Of a stretch of 64,000 nt of DNA, positions 11,450-24,240 are shown piece by piece; the first letter of the stretch is position 1, and the number at the start of each line of letters is the position of its first letter. The position numbers and the translations under genes are program-made. The notes under the pieces are model-generated. The model did no database searches and had not been told where the DNA came from. It saw only the letters and a program-made list of their open reading frames with translations. The DNA comes from Drechmeria coniospora. Taxonomy: Eukaryota > Ascomycota > Sordariomycetes > Hypocreales > Ophiocordycipitaceae. The DNA lies in the NCBI RefSeq assembly GCF_001625195.1, contig NC_054389.1, forward strand, positions 7,808,520-7,872,519, in the 5' to 3' direction.

Positions 11450-12480
11450 GAAGAACAATACGGGCGCTTCGACAAGCAAGAGGCATCAGACGGTCGTTAA
11501 AACTGGTCCACTAGGAGCGTTAGGCGTACTCAAATAGCCGCGTGAGATGAAACACTAAAGGCGGCACGGTGATATCACTGGGCAGTAAGCCACTGCAGTT
11601 ACTTCCTTGAACGTCTGGCTCTCGGCAAGGGCCGCAAAACAATGCGGACTGGAGACAACCAACGAACCAATCGTGAATAGCTCACATTACTTCAAAGGGA
11701 AACCCAACTTATTGCCACAGAACAGGCGACCAGTGGTTGCAGGATAGTAGGCATCAGCCAAATGCAACAACAAGCAATGCACTGCCAGCCGGCCGTTAAA
11801 CAGGAGCGGCAGGAGTGAGCACTTGGCTCATTATCATCGCGTGGTTCCTGCACAGCACACGAAACAAACCAATAATGGTGAGATCGCGGTACTCGGCCAT
11901 GATTTATTGCCACTGATTCATTAACTTTGCACGGTCTTTAGAAGCTCCAATAGAAAGATAATTAAGGGCATTGAAAAAATATGTTTCGCATAGAGTTCTC
12001 TCGTATAAGCTTGGATTGGCGACCCAACATGCCGCCATAGCACACGACGGAACAGGTGACCAGTAGTCCATAAGAAATTACGCATCACCCATATCGACAC
12101 CATAAATGAAATGATGTCAGCAGAACGTTAAACTGGCCTGGGAAGTTGAAAATGACTTGTAGTAACTGTGTGGTCCCAAGGGTTACTCGAAACAACGAGG
12201 ATTGAGGAAAATACCCAGCCATATGTTTTTTACAGGTCCTTTATGAATCACTGGCAATCCTTTCATCTTACACGATGGAAAAGGTTGCAAAATAAAGTAT
12301 TCAAGCATCGGCCATACCCACGCTGAATTGCTAAACGCTGCCTCAGACGGCCGTATAACTGGCCTGCCTAGACCGTGTGTCTGGCGAGTTATGGCCCCGT
12401 ACGACGTCAGTGCGCGCGCCAAACGAAACAACCAGGGCGAAGCTGCGATACTTGGTTGTTAGTTCCGGCTGCTCTTTTTT
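11450..12480. repeat. Degenerate tandem array, ~240-330-bp units, about four copies
   Basis: Recurring landmarks appear in the same order. GAAACA- starts at about 11551, 11860, 12189 and 12425. Motifs like ACAGGYGACCAGTRGT (about 11720, 12050) and variants of GACGGCCGTWTAACTGGCCTG (about 11490, 11790, 12130, 12345) recur at similar spacing. Copies are strongly diverged, consistent with an old, mutated array. No coding content was recognised. Confidence 0.4.
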
Positions 12481-15054
12481 CAACCTATTGGCCGTCTAGC
12501 TGGTCTGCCACACGATGTTGGTTAAGGACCAACAGTGCACCTTGATAGGGTTACCTAGTATAAAGCCCGAAAGCTGACCCAAGTACGGAGTACTCCGTGC
12601 AGCCATCCAACACGAAAGTCGAACAGGGGAGTTGATGACGGCATATCTGGCCACTAAGATCCGCGGAATTTGTTTCCAGCTAACATGATTCGCCTACGGT
12701 ATTGCGGCGGTCATTCCTTGATCGGGTAACAGGTGAATGGGTGGGGGAGTGTTTCGCCTCTGGCTGCCTCCTATTCACCCTCGTTCTGCAGGTGTACAGC
12801 GTAAGCGTGTGGTGTTCATAGTACTGTTATTCTCATTCCATCAACTTGCCGACAAAAATATGTCTTTGTCAAGCTGGTCATACTGTTGCAGACTTCTTAC
12901 AAGACTCCTACGGTTGTCAACTTTTACTATGGGTTAGAAACCTTTACTACAGCGATAAAAAGCACCTGCAGATGCCTTGGGAATATTTCATCTGTTCCAT
13001 TGCAGTCTACTTAGGACCCTATGCTAGATTTGGATACAAAGCGGATGCTCGTAGCATAAGTCGACAATCGGCCAGCGAATATCATGAGTATACATTACTA
13101 TCGCTATAATACTACCTTTTTTTGTATTTCAATGGATATTCAAACGACCTGCAAACTTATGACACTATATCTTACGCGGTTTGCTCAAGATTGCGACGTT
13201 GACACCTGGCACAACACCAGCGGTGCTGCGCGTATCTACAGCAGTAAGGGGATGATGTAGCAGCAGTAGAGTATCGCTTACTTTAAGCGACCAACTGTTT
13301 CGGATCGAACGCAAGGATATCGGGTCAATGGATTTTGTCAGGGGACTGTGGTGCCTAGCCGAGCGATGGAAAGCCTAGGACGAGGCAATGACGGGGTCAA
13401 TCCTGGGCCTCGGGTTGGCCCTGCCTCGAAGCGCTGTCCCCTGGCGACAACGCCTGCATCAAGCAATAACCCTAACGCCTAATCATGCCCGCGGTCGAGA
13501 TGAACCCAGTCGATTCTCGACAATCTCGACGCCGATGCCTAGGCAGCATATTTACACACGGAGGTGCTTCACCTGATTTACGGCAGGCTAGCCAGCAAGT
13601 CGCTTGTTCTCGTAGCTCACGGACAAATTTGGTCACCATCACGCACGCACAAGTACAGACATGAGCTTGGACCACAACCTGGAACTAGGGGCACAAACAA
13701 GTTGCCCGACGACCCCTGTACCCAGTGGAAGACCCGCAGGGGCGGCGGTTCGGTAGCTTCAGCGACCTCACGATGGCCACACCGGTACTGTGCTACACCT
13801 ACTACGCGCAATTGCATGAAGTAGATGAGGTTCTGATGTGCATATGCAGTACGCAAACTCCCAGATGCCAAGTCACCTCTCCGAGTGAAACAAGTTCGTC
13901 AAGCAGTGAACACCGGAAACAACTGTACTGTATCGAGAATTGCCTACAGTAGTTCGATCTTTGGCAGAATTAGCACAGATTTCAGGCACATTACTCGTAT
14001 CCATGCTGGCGTTGGCCTTTAGTGGTCGATGTGGTCGATGTGAGTGGGCCATTGGGCTCCTGGAGGCATCCAACCTTGGTTATTCGATAGATTAGTAGGA
14101 GCTCTCAGACTGTTCCATGGCTTTTCTACATTTAATACAGTACGTGAACATTCCTTGGTACTATTGACAGCTTAGAATGACAGCGCAGATTGGATAAATC
14201 CTGCTTGTAGTGGTGCTCCGAACATGTAACTTGGACGTCCACGACAAGGCTGATGAGTTCCTAGTTTCCAGGCTTGACCCATGGCGACCGATTTTTCGGG
14301 TCGGCATTAAACTTGACGTAATAATTGCCTCCCACGATAATAGAACTGTCAGGAAAATGCATCTGTACCAGTACAATCGACCCCAATAGGTGGTCAGTAC
14401 CAGATCTGCAATTCGTACTCCGTACGAAGTACTCGATTCACAATTTAAAAATGACATTTTGGCTGTCCAATTTGCAGTAGCATACATGGACCGTCGCCTG
14501 CCTGCTCTCCACCACAACACGATATCATTCGGTGCACCTACACAGACGTACAACATGGACCTGTATTTCGGATCACACCATGGGTTTCCACGTATAGGAC
14601 CCATCCAGGGAACCGGATGAGCGTTACCATATGAAGGATGTAACATATTATGGTCCTCGACTTCGGAATTCTACCCAAGAGCTCGGCACCGCGTACACCT
14701 ATACTTGCGACCAAGCCAAGCAGGGGGTTTCGGCGGGGGTGGACCTCAAAATCTGGAATCGATCCAAAGAACAGAAAATTGCGGATCAAACCCTATGCAG
14801 GCTCTCTCCTGGGTGTGCGTACCTTTCTATAAGTACGAGCACATGCGTGGACACGTACTTGTATACATACTTATATATGTGTGGAGGAATTACATGTGCG
14901 CGTACAATTAGAGCATTATTATACCAGCACGTTAAACTGTGCAGGTATACGAGCAAACTGGCCAGTTCTTGGGTTTCTTCTGCCTCTTGATGCCATACCG
15001 CCATCCCTAGAGCCGCTCTCCTCTGTAGGCAATCGTCCACCATAACGTCCAGTC
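12481..15054. other. Gene-poor stretch upstream of the lipase gene
   Basis: No gene can be supported. Open frames of up to 161 codons on the minus strand (14161-14646) and 87 codons on the plus strand (12846-13109) show no recognisable family, splice-linked continuation or signal peptide. Confidence 0.4.
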
Positions 15055-16614
15055 ATGGTTGCCTTGAAACGTACGGGTCTGTCCCTTTTCGTCGCAGGCA
15101 GCGTAGCCTTGACAGCTTCCAACCCGCCATTTATGCAGAACAACTCCAATCCGGCATTCATCGACCAGCTCGCCGACATCGTCTCCCGCTATGCCAGCGT
15201 CAAGCCCTTTACCGGTCATGTACGTCGAGGCAAACCCCCAACGTACGACGTGTCTCATCTCCTATAGGGTCTTGCTCGATTCGTCGATGGTCAAGGCAAC
15301 TCGATGCGATGGACGGTTGATATTGAATGCCAGTCCACGCAGGTAGGGCATATGCCGAACGAAAGCCCTCGGCATCCCCTGCTCTTCGCCACAGAGGGGC
15401 CAAGTGCAAAGTTCTGCACTCTGGTCCAGGCCTGTCCCACCTCGGAACTGGTCGACATCTCAAACACAACCCAGACCTGCACGCGGATAACGACTGCCGA
15501 GGGATACTGCAATCAAGAGTGTGCCTACGAGCCTCTGTGCGACCCCAAATCACTCACCACCACGCTCGATGAGCTCGAGGGTCGACTGGAGGGCGCCTCG
15601 TTGGTTCCCATCAAGTTTAACGGCAAGACGGACGTCACAAACCCGGAGCATCGTCTGTGTTCAAGGCCCGACTTCACCAAGAAGGGAGGGGCAGTGAACA
15701 CGGGGGAGTTGGATAATTTTCAGTACTATTGTCAGCATGCTGCCGCGACGTACTGCAATACGCAAAACGGAACGAATAACCCAATCACCTGCGGCGGCAG
15801 CTGTCCTCGAGTCGAACGCAACAACGTGACGTTGTTGCATGCATTTTAGTACGAAGAACCCTGGTTCCCTCTTCTCTGCACCCCTCTTGGTGGAAATGGG
15901 ACATGCATGGCGTAGGGATTGCTGACGGCGGTTCACAGTGGCGGAATAGCAGATTTCGACATGACCGACATCAACGGATACGTCGCCATCGACCACACCA
16001 GGGAAGAGATTATTCTCGCCATTCGCGGCTCTTGGAGCGTACGAAACTGGATGGCGGATGCTTTGACTTTCCAAATAGAGTGCCCGTTTAGCAGTGGCTG
16101 CCGAATCCATGCCGGATTTTGGCTTGCCTGGAGCCACATCCGAGAACGAGTGACGAACATAATAATCGAATCCCACGACAAGCACAGAAACTACAAAGTC
16201 ATCGCCACCGGCCATTCCCTCGGCGGCGCGGTCGCGACGATTGCTGCCGTTGACATTTACTTTCGGAAAAAGATACTCGTGGACGCCTACACCTACGGCT
16301 CGCCACGCATCGGCAACAATGATTTTGCCAACTTTGCCTCCTTGCAGCCCGGCAACATCTACCGTATCACCCAAGGCAACGATCTCATCACCGTCCTGCC
16401 CACTCTGAGGATGGGCTACGCCCATACAACTCCGGAGTACTGGATCAGCAACGCGACGGCAAGTTCTCCCACGACGGACGATTTTGTCAAGTGTTTGGGC
16501 ATTGCGAACAGCGACTGTAGCCTCGGCAGCCCAGGGGTTAGTCTCAAAGCACACTCGGCTTATTTTGGATTAATCGACGGCTGCAAGCCGGCAATGCCCG
16601 ATTTCAAGCGATGA
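15055..16614 (+). CDS. Secreted class 3 lipase
   Basis: Three exons, 15055-15219, 15268-15848 and 15939-16614, encode 473 aa. Intron 1 is 48 nt (GTACGT...TATAG, phase 0). Intron 2 is 90 nt (GTACGA...GCTGAC...CACAG), splitting a Tyr codon, and phases agree. An N-terminal hydrophobic segment (LSLFVAGSVALTAS) is a likely signal peptide. The lipase_3 fold begins near residue 220 (LDNFQYYCQHAAATYC). It carries FRGS-like IRGS, the nucleophile elbow GHSLGG (Ser342), Asp397 in NDLITVLP and a C-terminal His454 in LKAHSAYF, so the triad appears complete. Such enzymes hydrolyse triacylglycerols outside the cell. Family members are usually 300-400 aa; the extra ~160 Cys-rich residues at the N-terminus are unusual and could hide an unrecognised intron or a separate domain. 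Confidence 0.86.
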
Positions 16615-16929
16615 GTGGGCGTAGATGTGACAGGCCTTTGATCGAGAAGAGTGCTCGCCGTCACGAGAGGCTATGCGCACTGCCAAGAGCCAAGAGTGCA
16701 AAGCGAATCCAACGATGAACAAGCGGTGATCATGGTCATGTCCCAGCCGCAAGGCCCAAGACAACATTCGCAATCGTCATTTCATCGAGTCTTGCAGAAT
16801 TCCTGGAACGGAACACCTTGCTGCGTCCAGTAGCATATAGAGTGCATGGGGACTCGCGCACAGCTGATTGGCATTCACTTTGATGTATTCGCGCGATTCT
16901 TTATAATTCCGTGTGACGAATACCATCTA
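16615..16929. other. 3' flank of the lipase gene
   Basis: No gene or repeat identified between the lipase stop and the repeat cluster. Confidence 0.4.
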
Positions 16930-17460
16930 CCATGGAGAGTTTCGCTTGTCAAAGTCATGGGGTTCTGCGTCATGAACGTGACTAATTGGATTCGAACTGG
17001 CCTGGATAGTTGGCACGACTTGTGATTGCCATTGACCCAAATCGTTTCTAGACACAGCAGGGGAGGGCTTTTCATAGTCATGAGGTTCTGCGTCATGGAC
17101 GTGACGATTGGATTCAGCACTGGCCTGGATGGCTGGCACGACTTGTGATTGCCATTGACTCAAATCGTTACTGGAGACTATCTAACAACAAGATAGTTAC
17201 TTATTTGGAACATAGATAAGACTGGTTGAAATCCTTGATTGATTAAGTGTGTGGGAATCATATATTGGTGGCTGTAACATAGCTATAACCTTAATTGTGT
17301 ACTAGCTATTGGTAAGGTCCATCCAACAGAGACATAGTAGGTGGAAGCTTTTCATAGTCACGAGGTTCTGCGTCATGGAAGTGACTGATTGGATCCAGCA
17401 CTGGCCTGGATGGCTGGCACAACTTGTGATTGCCATTGACCCAGCTCGTTACTAGGCAGA
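16930..17460. repeat. Three copies of a ~120-bp repeat, third displaced by an insertion
   Basis: The landmark GGTTCTGCGTCATG occurs at about 16961, 17084 and 17364. Each time it is followed by GTGAC, TTGGATYC, CTGGCCTGGATRGYTGGCAC, then ACTTGTGATTGCCATTGAC. Copies 1 and 2 are adjacent (123-bp spacing). Copy 3 lies 280 bp on, separated by an unrelated AT-rich segment (about 17174-17340). Copies are about 85-90% alike by eye. Confidence 0.75.
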
Positions 17461-18278
17461 CAGGGGTGAGAAGCATCGCCATAGTCACCACATCTCCCCT
17501 GCACCCCCCTGCCCCCTTCTTGTCCCGTTTGTTGGAGGTACGCTCACATATGTTTGGGTAATATTATTGCATGAAGAGCCCCGTAATAATCGTTTTTGGG
17601 AATGTCGCGCAGGCAACAGCATAGTTGCATTCGTTGTACTTGTACCCAAGAACCAGTGCGGAGCAGGGAGTCTGGAGTAATACTTGCACGTTATATTATT
17701 ATATTATTCCCTGTAATAACGAGAAGCCATCCATGGCAGGTCAGCTTGCAGTAGTGTAGCATCGATGGAGGGGCCCGGGGTCTCCAATGTCAGATGACCG
17801 TAATCCTCCATGTCGTGCGAACCTCGGCCGTCCAGATTCGACTCCGCTACCAATAGTACAGTACATGGCTGTGTATGACTTTCTTCACTACAGCATACGA
17901 AAAGGTCGGCTGTTGGTTCTGCCGATGCCACATGCGGTAACTTGGTATTGCTGGCCAATAGTTTGCTGTTGGTGATGGCACCCAAGCGGAACAAGGGGCC
18001 ATGATGTAGTCTTGCGTTCTTGCACCCACACGCACGCTTGCATACCCGATGCCGGCCATCATTGCTTGTTCGAATGGAGCTCGTCAACCCCAGCTCACGT
18101 CGCTCATGATTACCGCGTAAAGACGGGACTACCATCTCTCGCTCGACAGCTTGCGAACGTGCCGAGCCCTCGCCTCCCTCGTCCACGGCGCTCACGATCC
18201 CTCGGCATCGCCTCGAGCCTTTGTCGCCTCGGCCTCGTTGCGATCAGGCCGACGGCCGTCGCGACATCCGTCGTCGCC
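17461..18278. other. Intergenic region and leader of the GH16 gene
   Basis: AT-rich up to about 17710, with an (ATT)n-like run at 17695-17706. It becomes GC- and pyrimidine-rich just ahead of the GH16 start, like the leaders of other core genes here. No separate gene was recognised; the 163-codon minus-strand frame at 17704-18195 has no family features. Confidence 0.45.
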
Positions 18279-19781
18279 ATGGATCAGGAGCGGTACGGCA
18301 ACGGCCCCTGCTTCGGTCGGCCCGTCGTTGCCTCGGCCTCGACGTCGGCGACCATGACCCCCCTCCGGCCGGGCACGCCCAACACCGACAACAGCCGGAA
18401 CCCATCGGGCGACAACGACACGAGCTCGTCCCATCGACGAGGCGCCGGCGGACACCAGGACGACTCTCGGCCGAGCTCGAGCTACGGCTCCTCGAGCGCG
18501 GTGGGGAGCCGGTTCGAGGAACGCTCGCAGCGCTACTTTCACTCGAGGCGCGTGCGGAAGGGCGAGGTCGACAAGGCCTGGCTCGAGAAGAAGGAGGGCA
18601 AGGAGAGGTGGGTGACTATCCTGCCCATCCTCGGCATCCTCGTCGGCCTCGGCATCTCGGGCTTCCTCGTCTACGACGGCCTGAGCAGCGTCGTGCACCA
18701 CAAGTACTGCCCCGTCATGGACGAGACCTTTGACGGCGGTCTCAACGGCGACGTCTGGACCAAGGAGGTTTCCGTCGGCGGCTTCGGGTACGCTCGCCCC
18801 CGACCCCTCGCATGACGATGGCTAACGTCGAGGACGGGCTTCAGGAACGGCGAGTTTGAGCAGACGACGGGCGGCGACGAAAACGTGCTCGTGCAGGACG
18901 GCCGCCTCGTCATCAGGGCGACGCTCCAGGAGGCGGACAAGGTCGAGAAGGATCACGTCATCGACCTGCTCCGCGACGGCACATGCACGTCCAAGGACTG
19001 GTACGGCTGCGTGGCGGCGACGAACACGACGAGCGGCAACTCGAGCATCGTGCCGCCGACCAAGTCGGGACGGGTCAACACGAAGAAGGGCGCCCGGCTC
19101 AAGTACGGGCGCGTCGAGGTGACTGCGAGGCTGCCCGAGGGAGACTGGCTATGGCCCTCGATCTGGATGATGCCGGTCAGGGACACGTACGGCGCCTGGC
19201 CGTCGTCGGGCGAGATTGACATTATGGAGTCGCGCGGCAACAACTGGACGTACGAGCAGGGCGGCAACGACGTCGTGTCCTCGGCGCTCCACTGGGGGCC
19301 CGACGCGGCCAACGACGCCTGGTGGAGGACGAACAACAGGCGCAAGGCGCTGCGGACGACGTACGGCTCAGGCTTCAACACCTTTGGACTCGAGTGGTCG
19401 CAAAAGTACCTCTTCACCTACGTCAACAGCCGGCTGCTGCAGGTGCTCTACACCAACTTTGACCGGCCCATGTGGGAGCGCGGCCGCTTCCCGGCCTTGG
19501 GCGCCAACGGCACGCGGCTCGCCGACGTCTGGAGCCAGAGCGGGCGCGACAACACGCCGTTTGACCAGGAGTTTTACCTCATCATCCACCTCGGCGTCGG
19601 CGGCACCAACGGCTGGTTCCAGGACGGCAAGTCAGCCAAGCCCTGGCTGGACCAGTCGAAGAATGCGAAGAAGGACTTTTGGAACGCCCGGGAGAGCTGG
19701 CTGCCGACGTGGAAGAGGCCGCAGCTCGAGGTCAGCCGGGTCGTCATGATGCAGCAGTGCGACGGGAACGAAGAACTGTGA
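18279..19781 (+). CDS. Membrane-anchored GH16 beta-glucanase-like enzyme
   Basis: Two exons, 18279-18787 and 18845-19781, encode 481 aa. The 57-nt intron (GTACGC...GGCTAAC...TTCAG) splits a Gly codon. The start has a good context (GTCGCCATGG). Residues 1-110 are Ser/charged-rich and cytosolic-looking. One membrane segment (WVTILPILGILVGLGISGFLV, about 111-133) makes it a type II protein. The remainder is a concanavalin-A-like GH16 domain: NGEFEQTTG, YGRVEVTARLP, WPSIWMMP, then the active site GEIDIMES (nucleophile Glu293, acid/base Glu298), followed by SALHWGP, FNTFGLEWS and FYLIIHLGVGGTNGWF. It probably hydrolyses or remodels beta-1,3-linked glucan at the cell surface or in the secretory pathway. 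Substrate is not determinable from sequence; it resembles laminarinase/GNBP-type rather than Kre6/Skn1 proteins. Confidence 0.88.
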
Positions 19782-22270
19782 AGCCTCGACGGGCAGGCGG
19801 GAACACGGGATGGATTTCCCGATGGCCATGCGTCGGACTGGGATCCATGCTCGGCTGAAAGGATCGGCTGCCATTGGGGGCCATGCCCACAGCATGGCGT
19901 GCCGGCGGCCACTCGGCAGCTCCCCCGTCGAGGCCACGATGGCGCGTGATGGATTCGTCCGAGGACGGGGGTTGCGCAGCATGGCTACATCTGTCGGGAA
20001 CGCTTCCACGGCAGCACGAGCACAGCCGAATCGGTCGCACACACGGATGGGCTCGCCTTGAAGCGGCCAATCTCGAGGTCCATCCGTCCGCCGGCCTCGT
20101 GATGGGTGCGGCGCCGGGTGCGCGTACGAAGGCACGCGCCCATGGGTGTGGTAGTACGTGGCTCGTATTCAAAGCACCGCGCGTATTGCCGTCGCCTGTT
20201 CATCCACATGCAGAAACTGTTCATCTACATGCAGAACCTGCTCATTCGCATGCGCTCCGTACAGGCACACCTATCCGACGTGGGCTCCGTGAGCACACAT
20301 AGACACGACACGATCTCATGGGCGCACGAAGCTGCCCGACGACGTCGCATCGCCGTCGCCGGGTCGGGGGGGCAGGGCGCGTAGACAGCGTCACATCGCG
20401 TCGCCGGGGTCGTCTACAGCATGCGACATGCAAGACTGCACGCAGCCACATCGCGTGCAGGTCGGGCATCGGATCCGTCGCGGCTCGGGGTGCGACGGGA
20501 TGCTTGCGCGGCCCCCCCTTTGCGTCGCACGGCGCCAGGGGGACAGGCGAGAGGGTTGGACGGCCAGGAGCTGCGTTTCCGCGGAGCAAGACTGCCTCGT
20601 CACACTCGTACCGTGTGCGTCGACCTTTTTCCCGTCCTCGCGGCGTCCTCGCATCCCCTCGGCGCGCGCTCCGAGGCAATGATTCGACCATCGGGGACAC
20701 GTTTCCCGTCCGGCCGGGGTCGTGCCGATCGCCTCACGGTCGCGATGCCTGCTCACACACCATGCTCGCCTGTACGGAGTGCTGCAAGGCGCGGAGTGGT
20801 GCAGGGCACGGAGCGCTGCGGGTCGTGTTCCTCGAGAGGCGCGGGAATCGGCTCCGGCTCCGCTCGCCGCGCCCCCGCACACGCGGGCCGAGGGTGGCTC
20901 GTGCCCCCCGGACGGAGCCACGGAGTCGGTCCGGCGGGGCGCGGCGGCGAGCAAATCAGGGCCCGTGGCTGGCCGGACGACGGTGCGCCACGCCGGCCGG
21001 GGCGGCTTCTCGCGCGCCGTCGGTGCGGGGGCTTGGCCGGCGAGCGCCGGAGCGCCAACACGACGACGGCACGCGCGCATCGTCGCCGACCGGACGTCCA
21101 ACGATTCAATGTCGAGGTTGCGCGCCCGAGGAAAGGCGAGGCGAGCGAGCGTAATGTCGAGGCTGCGCGCCCGAGGAAAGGCGCGGCGGGACGGCGGCTC
21201 AGGCTCGCACCCGTACTCGTGCCGTGGGCGGGCAAGCACAAGCACTGCACAGGCAGCCACCTCGAGCGAGCGTGCTCCGTCGGCGTCCTCGCGGTGCGCA
21301 TCGCCTGCTTCGTCACGGCAGCATTAGGAAGGTGACATTGCGAGGACGTGTGCACGGGGGGCACCGAGGATGGCGGTGGGGGTGTCGGGGTTGAAGCTCG
21401 TAAAGTGTGCCTCGGCCGCGGGAACTTTTTCCGACGGCAGGGATTGCGAAGCCGGCCGAGGCCATTCCCAGCGGACACGGAGGTGTAAACTTGTACAAGT
21501 ACATGCGCGCATGCCTGTAGGGGTACCTCGACGTACCAACTCGGTGCGCGGAGCACATGCACACTGTACGAGTACAGCACACCGCGCGTGGCCGTGCATG
21601 CAACCACGTACATGTACAGCGGGGGCACTGTACTTGTACTTGCTCGTGCTTGTGCACGTCTTGTACCGCACCGAGCGCCGCGGACGGAGCATGGCAAGTA
21701 TCACCATCACAAGTACCAACACGGCACTCTGTACTCTTGGTTGGGATTGCACAGTACCGTGCAGTACGCAGGTGAATGCGCTCCGTACAAGTGCAGAGTG
21801 CCGTACAAGTGCAGAGTGCCGTACAATGGCATCGACGCTGCACTGCCATGCCGGCCTCGATTCCGTACACTACCTGCATGGACGTACCGTGCAAGTATCG
21901 GTACTTGTGCTCGCCCCGTAGCTGCTGGTCGCTGCGTCCCGGCACAGTGCCTCTCCCGCACGCAGACGGTACGGTGCGTGCTGCACACGCAAGCACTCGC
22001 ATCGGCATGTGCTTCGAGGTAGGTGTGCATGTACTCTGCAGCACATGTACGCGCGACGTACCCTTTACCGCACAAGGACTTTCTCGTATCTGCACCTGAC
22101 GGCGCACGCGAGCCGGCGGTGTCGGCGCACAGCATGCGAATTGGGTGCAGGTTCTCCCCTGCACGCCGCAGTTGTGCGTGCATGTGCTGGTGCCGGGACC
22201 GGCGCGAGGTACTCTGTACTTGTAGGTACCCGCGGCAGCGCGTCCTCGCGACGCTCGTATTCGTCATTAC
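19782..22270. other. GC-rich intergenic DNA with no supportable gene
   Basis: Many long overlapping open frames occur because stops are rare in this GC-rich DNA, but their products are Arg/Pro/Ala-rich and match no family. A 31-bp direct repeat containing TGCGCGCCCGAGGAAAGGCG occurs at about 21107 and 21152. From about 21480 on, GTAC, TACTTGTAC and GTACGGAGTAC motifs become dense. Confidence 0.5.
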
Positions 22271-22395
22271 GGTGCGAGGTACAGAGTACGGATGAAGTAC
22301 AGGGTACGGATGAAGCACAGAGTACGGAGTAAGTACAGAGTGCGGATGAAGCAGAGTACGGAGTAAATACAGAGTACGGAGTACAAGGAATCCGT
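22271..22395. repeat. ~18-bp tandem array, AGTACAGAGTACGGATGA type
   Basis: About six imperfect units alternating AGTACAGRGTACGGATGA and AGTACGGAGTAA. It opens the satellite-rich block that continues to about 25.06 kb. Confidence 0.7.
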
Positions 22396-22689
22396 CACAA
22401 GTACTCCGTACAGCTACAGTGCATGTACTCTGCTTGCAGCGCTTGTACCGGTACGTGCTGGCAAATACGGCGCAGGCACCGCGCACCACGGCGTCGCGCA
22501 ACGGTCCTGGTCGCGGGTTTGTGAGCAAATGGCGAGCGCGTGGAGAGCACTGCTCGGTGGAATGGATTGATCATGAATCCCGGGAAGATGCCTGCCAAAG
22601 CAACGGGTGCCAGGAGGAGCCGAGGGTCGATGGGCGGCGCTGGACGTGGACGGGCCGCCAGACCAAGTCTCGGCATCGGCACAGGTACA

Positions 22690-23440
22690 GAGCACAGCAC
22701 GCACCAAGTACAGGTGCATACCTAGGTAGTAGGTACAGGCACATATAAGGCACAGAGTAATAGGTACAGGTACAGACAAATTACAGCACCCACCAAGCAC
22801 AGGTGCAGAGTACATGTTCAGCACGCGCCGAGGACAAGTACAGAGTACTGGGAGATTACAGCACGCCCAAGTGCAATCGCAGAGTGCATGTACAGCACGC
22901 ACCGAAGTCAACAGAGTACAGTTGATCACAGCACGCACAAGTGCAATTGCAGAATGCATGTACAGAGTACCAGGTAATCACAGCACGCACAAGCGCAATC
23001 GCAGAGTCATGTACAGCACCCACCGAGGACAAGTACAGAGCAAGTACTGGGTGGTTACAGCACGCACAGGCGCAATCGCAGCGTGCAAACACAGCACGCT
23101 CAAGTACAAGTGCAGAGCACACCTGCAGCACGCACCAAGCACAGGTGCAGATTGCATGTAATACAGAGTACTGGTGGTTACAGCACGCACAAGTGTAAGC
23201 GCAGAGTACGGCACGCACCAAGTGCGGAGTGCAATCAACTCGCCCAGGACAGACCACAGCACTCGCCAAGCGCAGGGTGCAGCACTCACCAAGGACGGAG
23301 AGTATTATTATTACTCGCTCTCCAAACGGAGTGCACTTGTGCAAGGACGCACCGAGCAATGACGGGCTACTTGTACACGGACGCGCCAAGTAATCAAGTA
23401 CAGAGTACAAGTGCTCACCAAGGGCTGCGTACAGAGGAAT
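22690..23440. repeat. Irregular satellite, CAGCACGCACAAGTGCAATCGC type
   Basis: About a dozen imperfect units of 45-65 bp are built from TACAGCACGCACAAGTG, CAATYGCAGAGT and GCATGTACAG, with variants CACGCACCAAG and CACCAAGGAC. No coding content. Confidence 0.7.
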
Positions 23441-24240
23441 ACTTACTGATCAAGTGCTCTGTACGGAGTACAGAGTGCAGCATTCACCAAGCAGGAGTGC
23501 AAGGACGCACCAAGTACAGAGTACATGCAAGTGCTCGCCGAGTATCACTCCCTACGGCGTACGAGGATGCACCAAGCATCGGTACTCGCAGCGTCCAATT
23601 GCTCACCAAGTGCAGAGTGCAGTGTTTGCCAATTGAGTGCGAGGACGCAACGATGCACCAAGCAATTACGGCGTACAGGTACAAACACGCAACGGCGCAC
23701 CAAGTACTCATTGATTGCAGAGTACAAGGACGCGACGATGCACCAAGCAATTACAGTATGCAGGTACAAGGACGCAACGATGCACCAAGCGATTACTGCG
23801 TACAGGTACAAACACGCAGCGACGCACCAAGTACTCCGTAATTGCAGAGTACATGTACAGTCAACGACGCACCAAGCAATTACAGGGTGCTCCCTACAGC
23901 ACGCAACGACTCACCAACAATTACAGAGCACTCCCTACAGCAACACTCACCAAGTAAGTACTCCGTAATTGCAGAGTACATGTACTTGCAATCAACAACG
24001 CAACGACGCACCAAGCAATTACAGAGTACGGACGCAACACGCACCAAGCAATTACAAGGCACTCCCAACAGGACGCAACACGCACCAAGCAATTACAGCG
24101 TACTCCCTACAGGACGCATCACGCACCAAGCAATTACAGCGTACTCCCCAATACCTAGTACAGGACGCAACACGCACCAAGTAATTGCGGCGTACTCCCT
24201 GCAGGACGCAGCACGCACCAAGTACTCCGTGATTACAGAG
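23441..24240. repeat. Irregular satellite, ACGCAACGATGCACCAAGCA type
   Basis: Units of about 35-60 bp share GGACGCAACRMTGCACCAAG, CAATTACAG and GTACTCC. At least fifteen copies are visible, becoming shorter and more regular near 24030-24230. It continues the preceding array with a related core (CACCAAG). Confidence 0.75.

Noticed and set aside
14161..14646. 161-codon minus-strand frame as a gene
   Set aside because: No signal peptide, domain or splice-linked partner; composition resembles random translation.
16990..17110. tRNA-like T-loop word GGATTCGAACTGG
   Set aside because: It belongs to the 120-bp repeat; no anticodon or acceptor stem can be formed around it.
20242..21700. Several 200-300-codon frames on both strands
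   Set aside because: Overlapping in all frames in GC-rich DNA, with Arg/Pro/Ala composition and no conserved motif; considered chance.
22690..24240. CRISPR-like array
   Set aside because: Repeats are irregular, spacers are not unique and the DNA is eukaryotic; it is a degenerate satellite.
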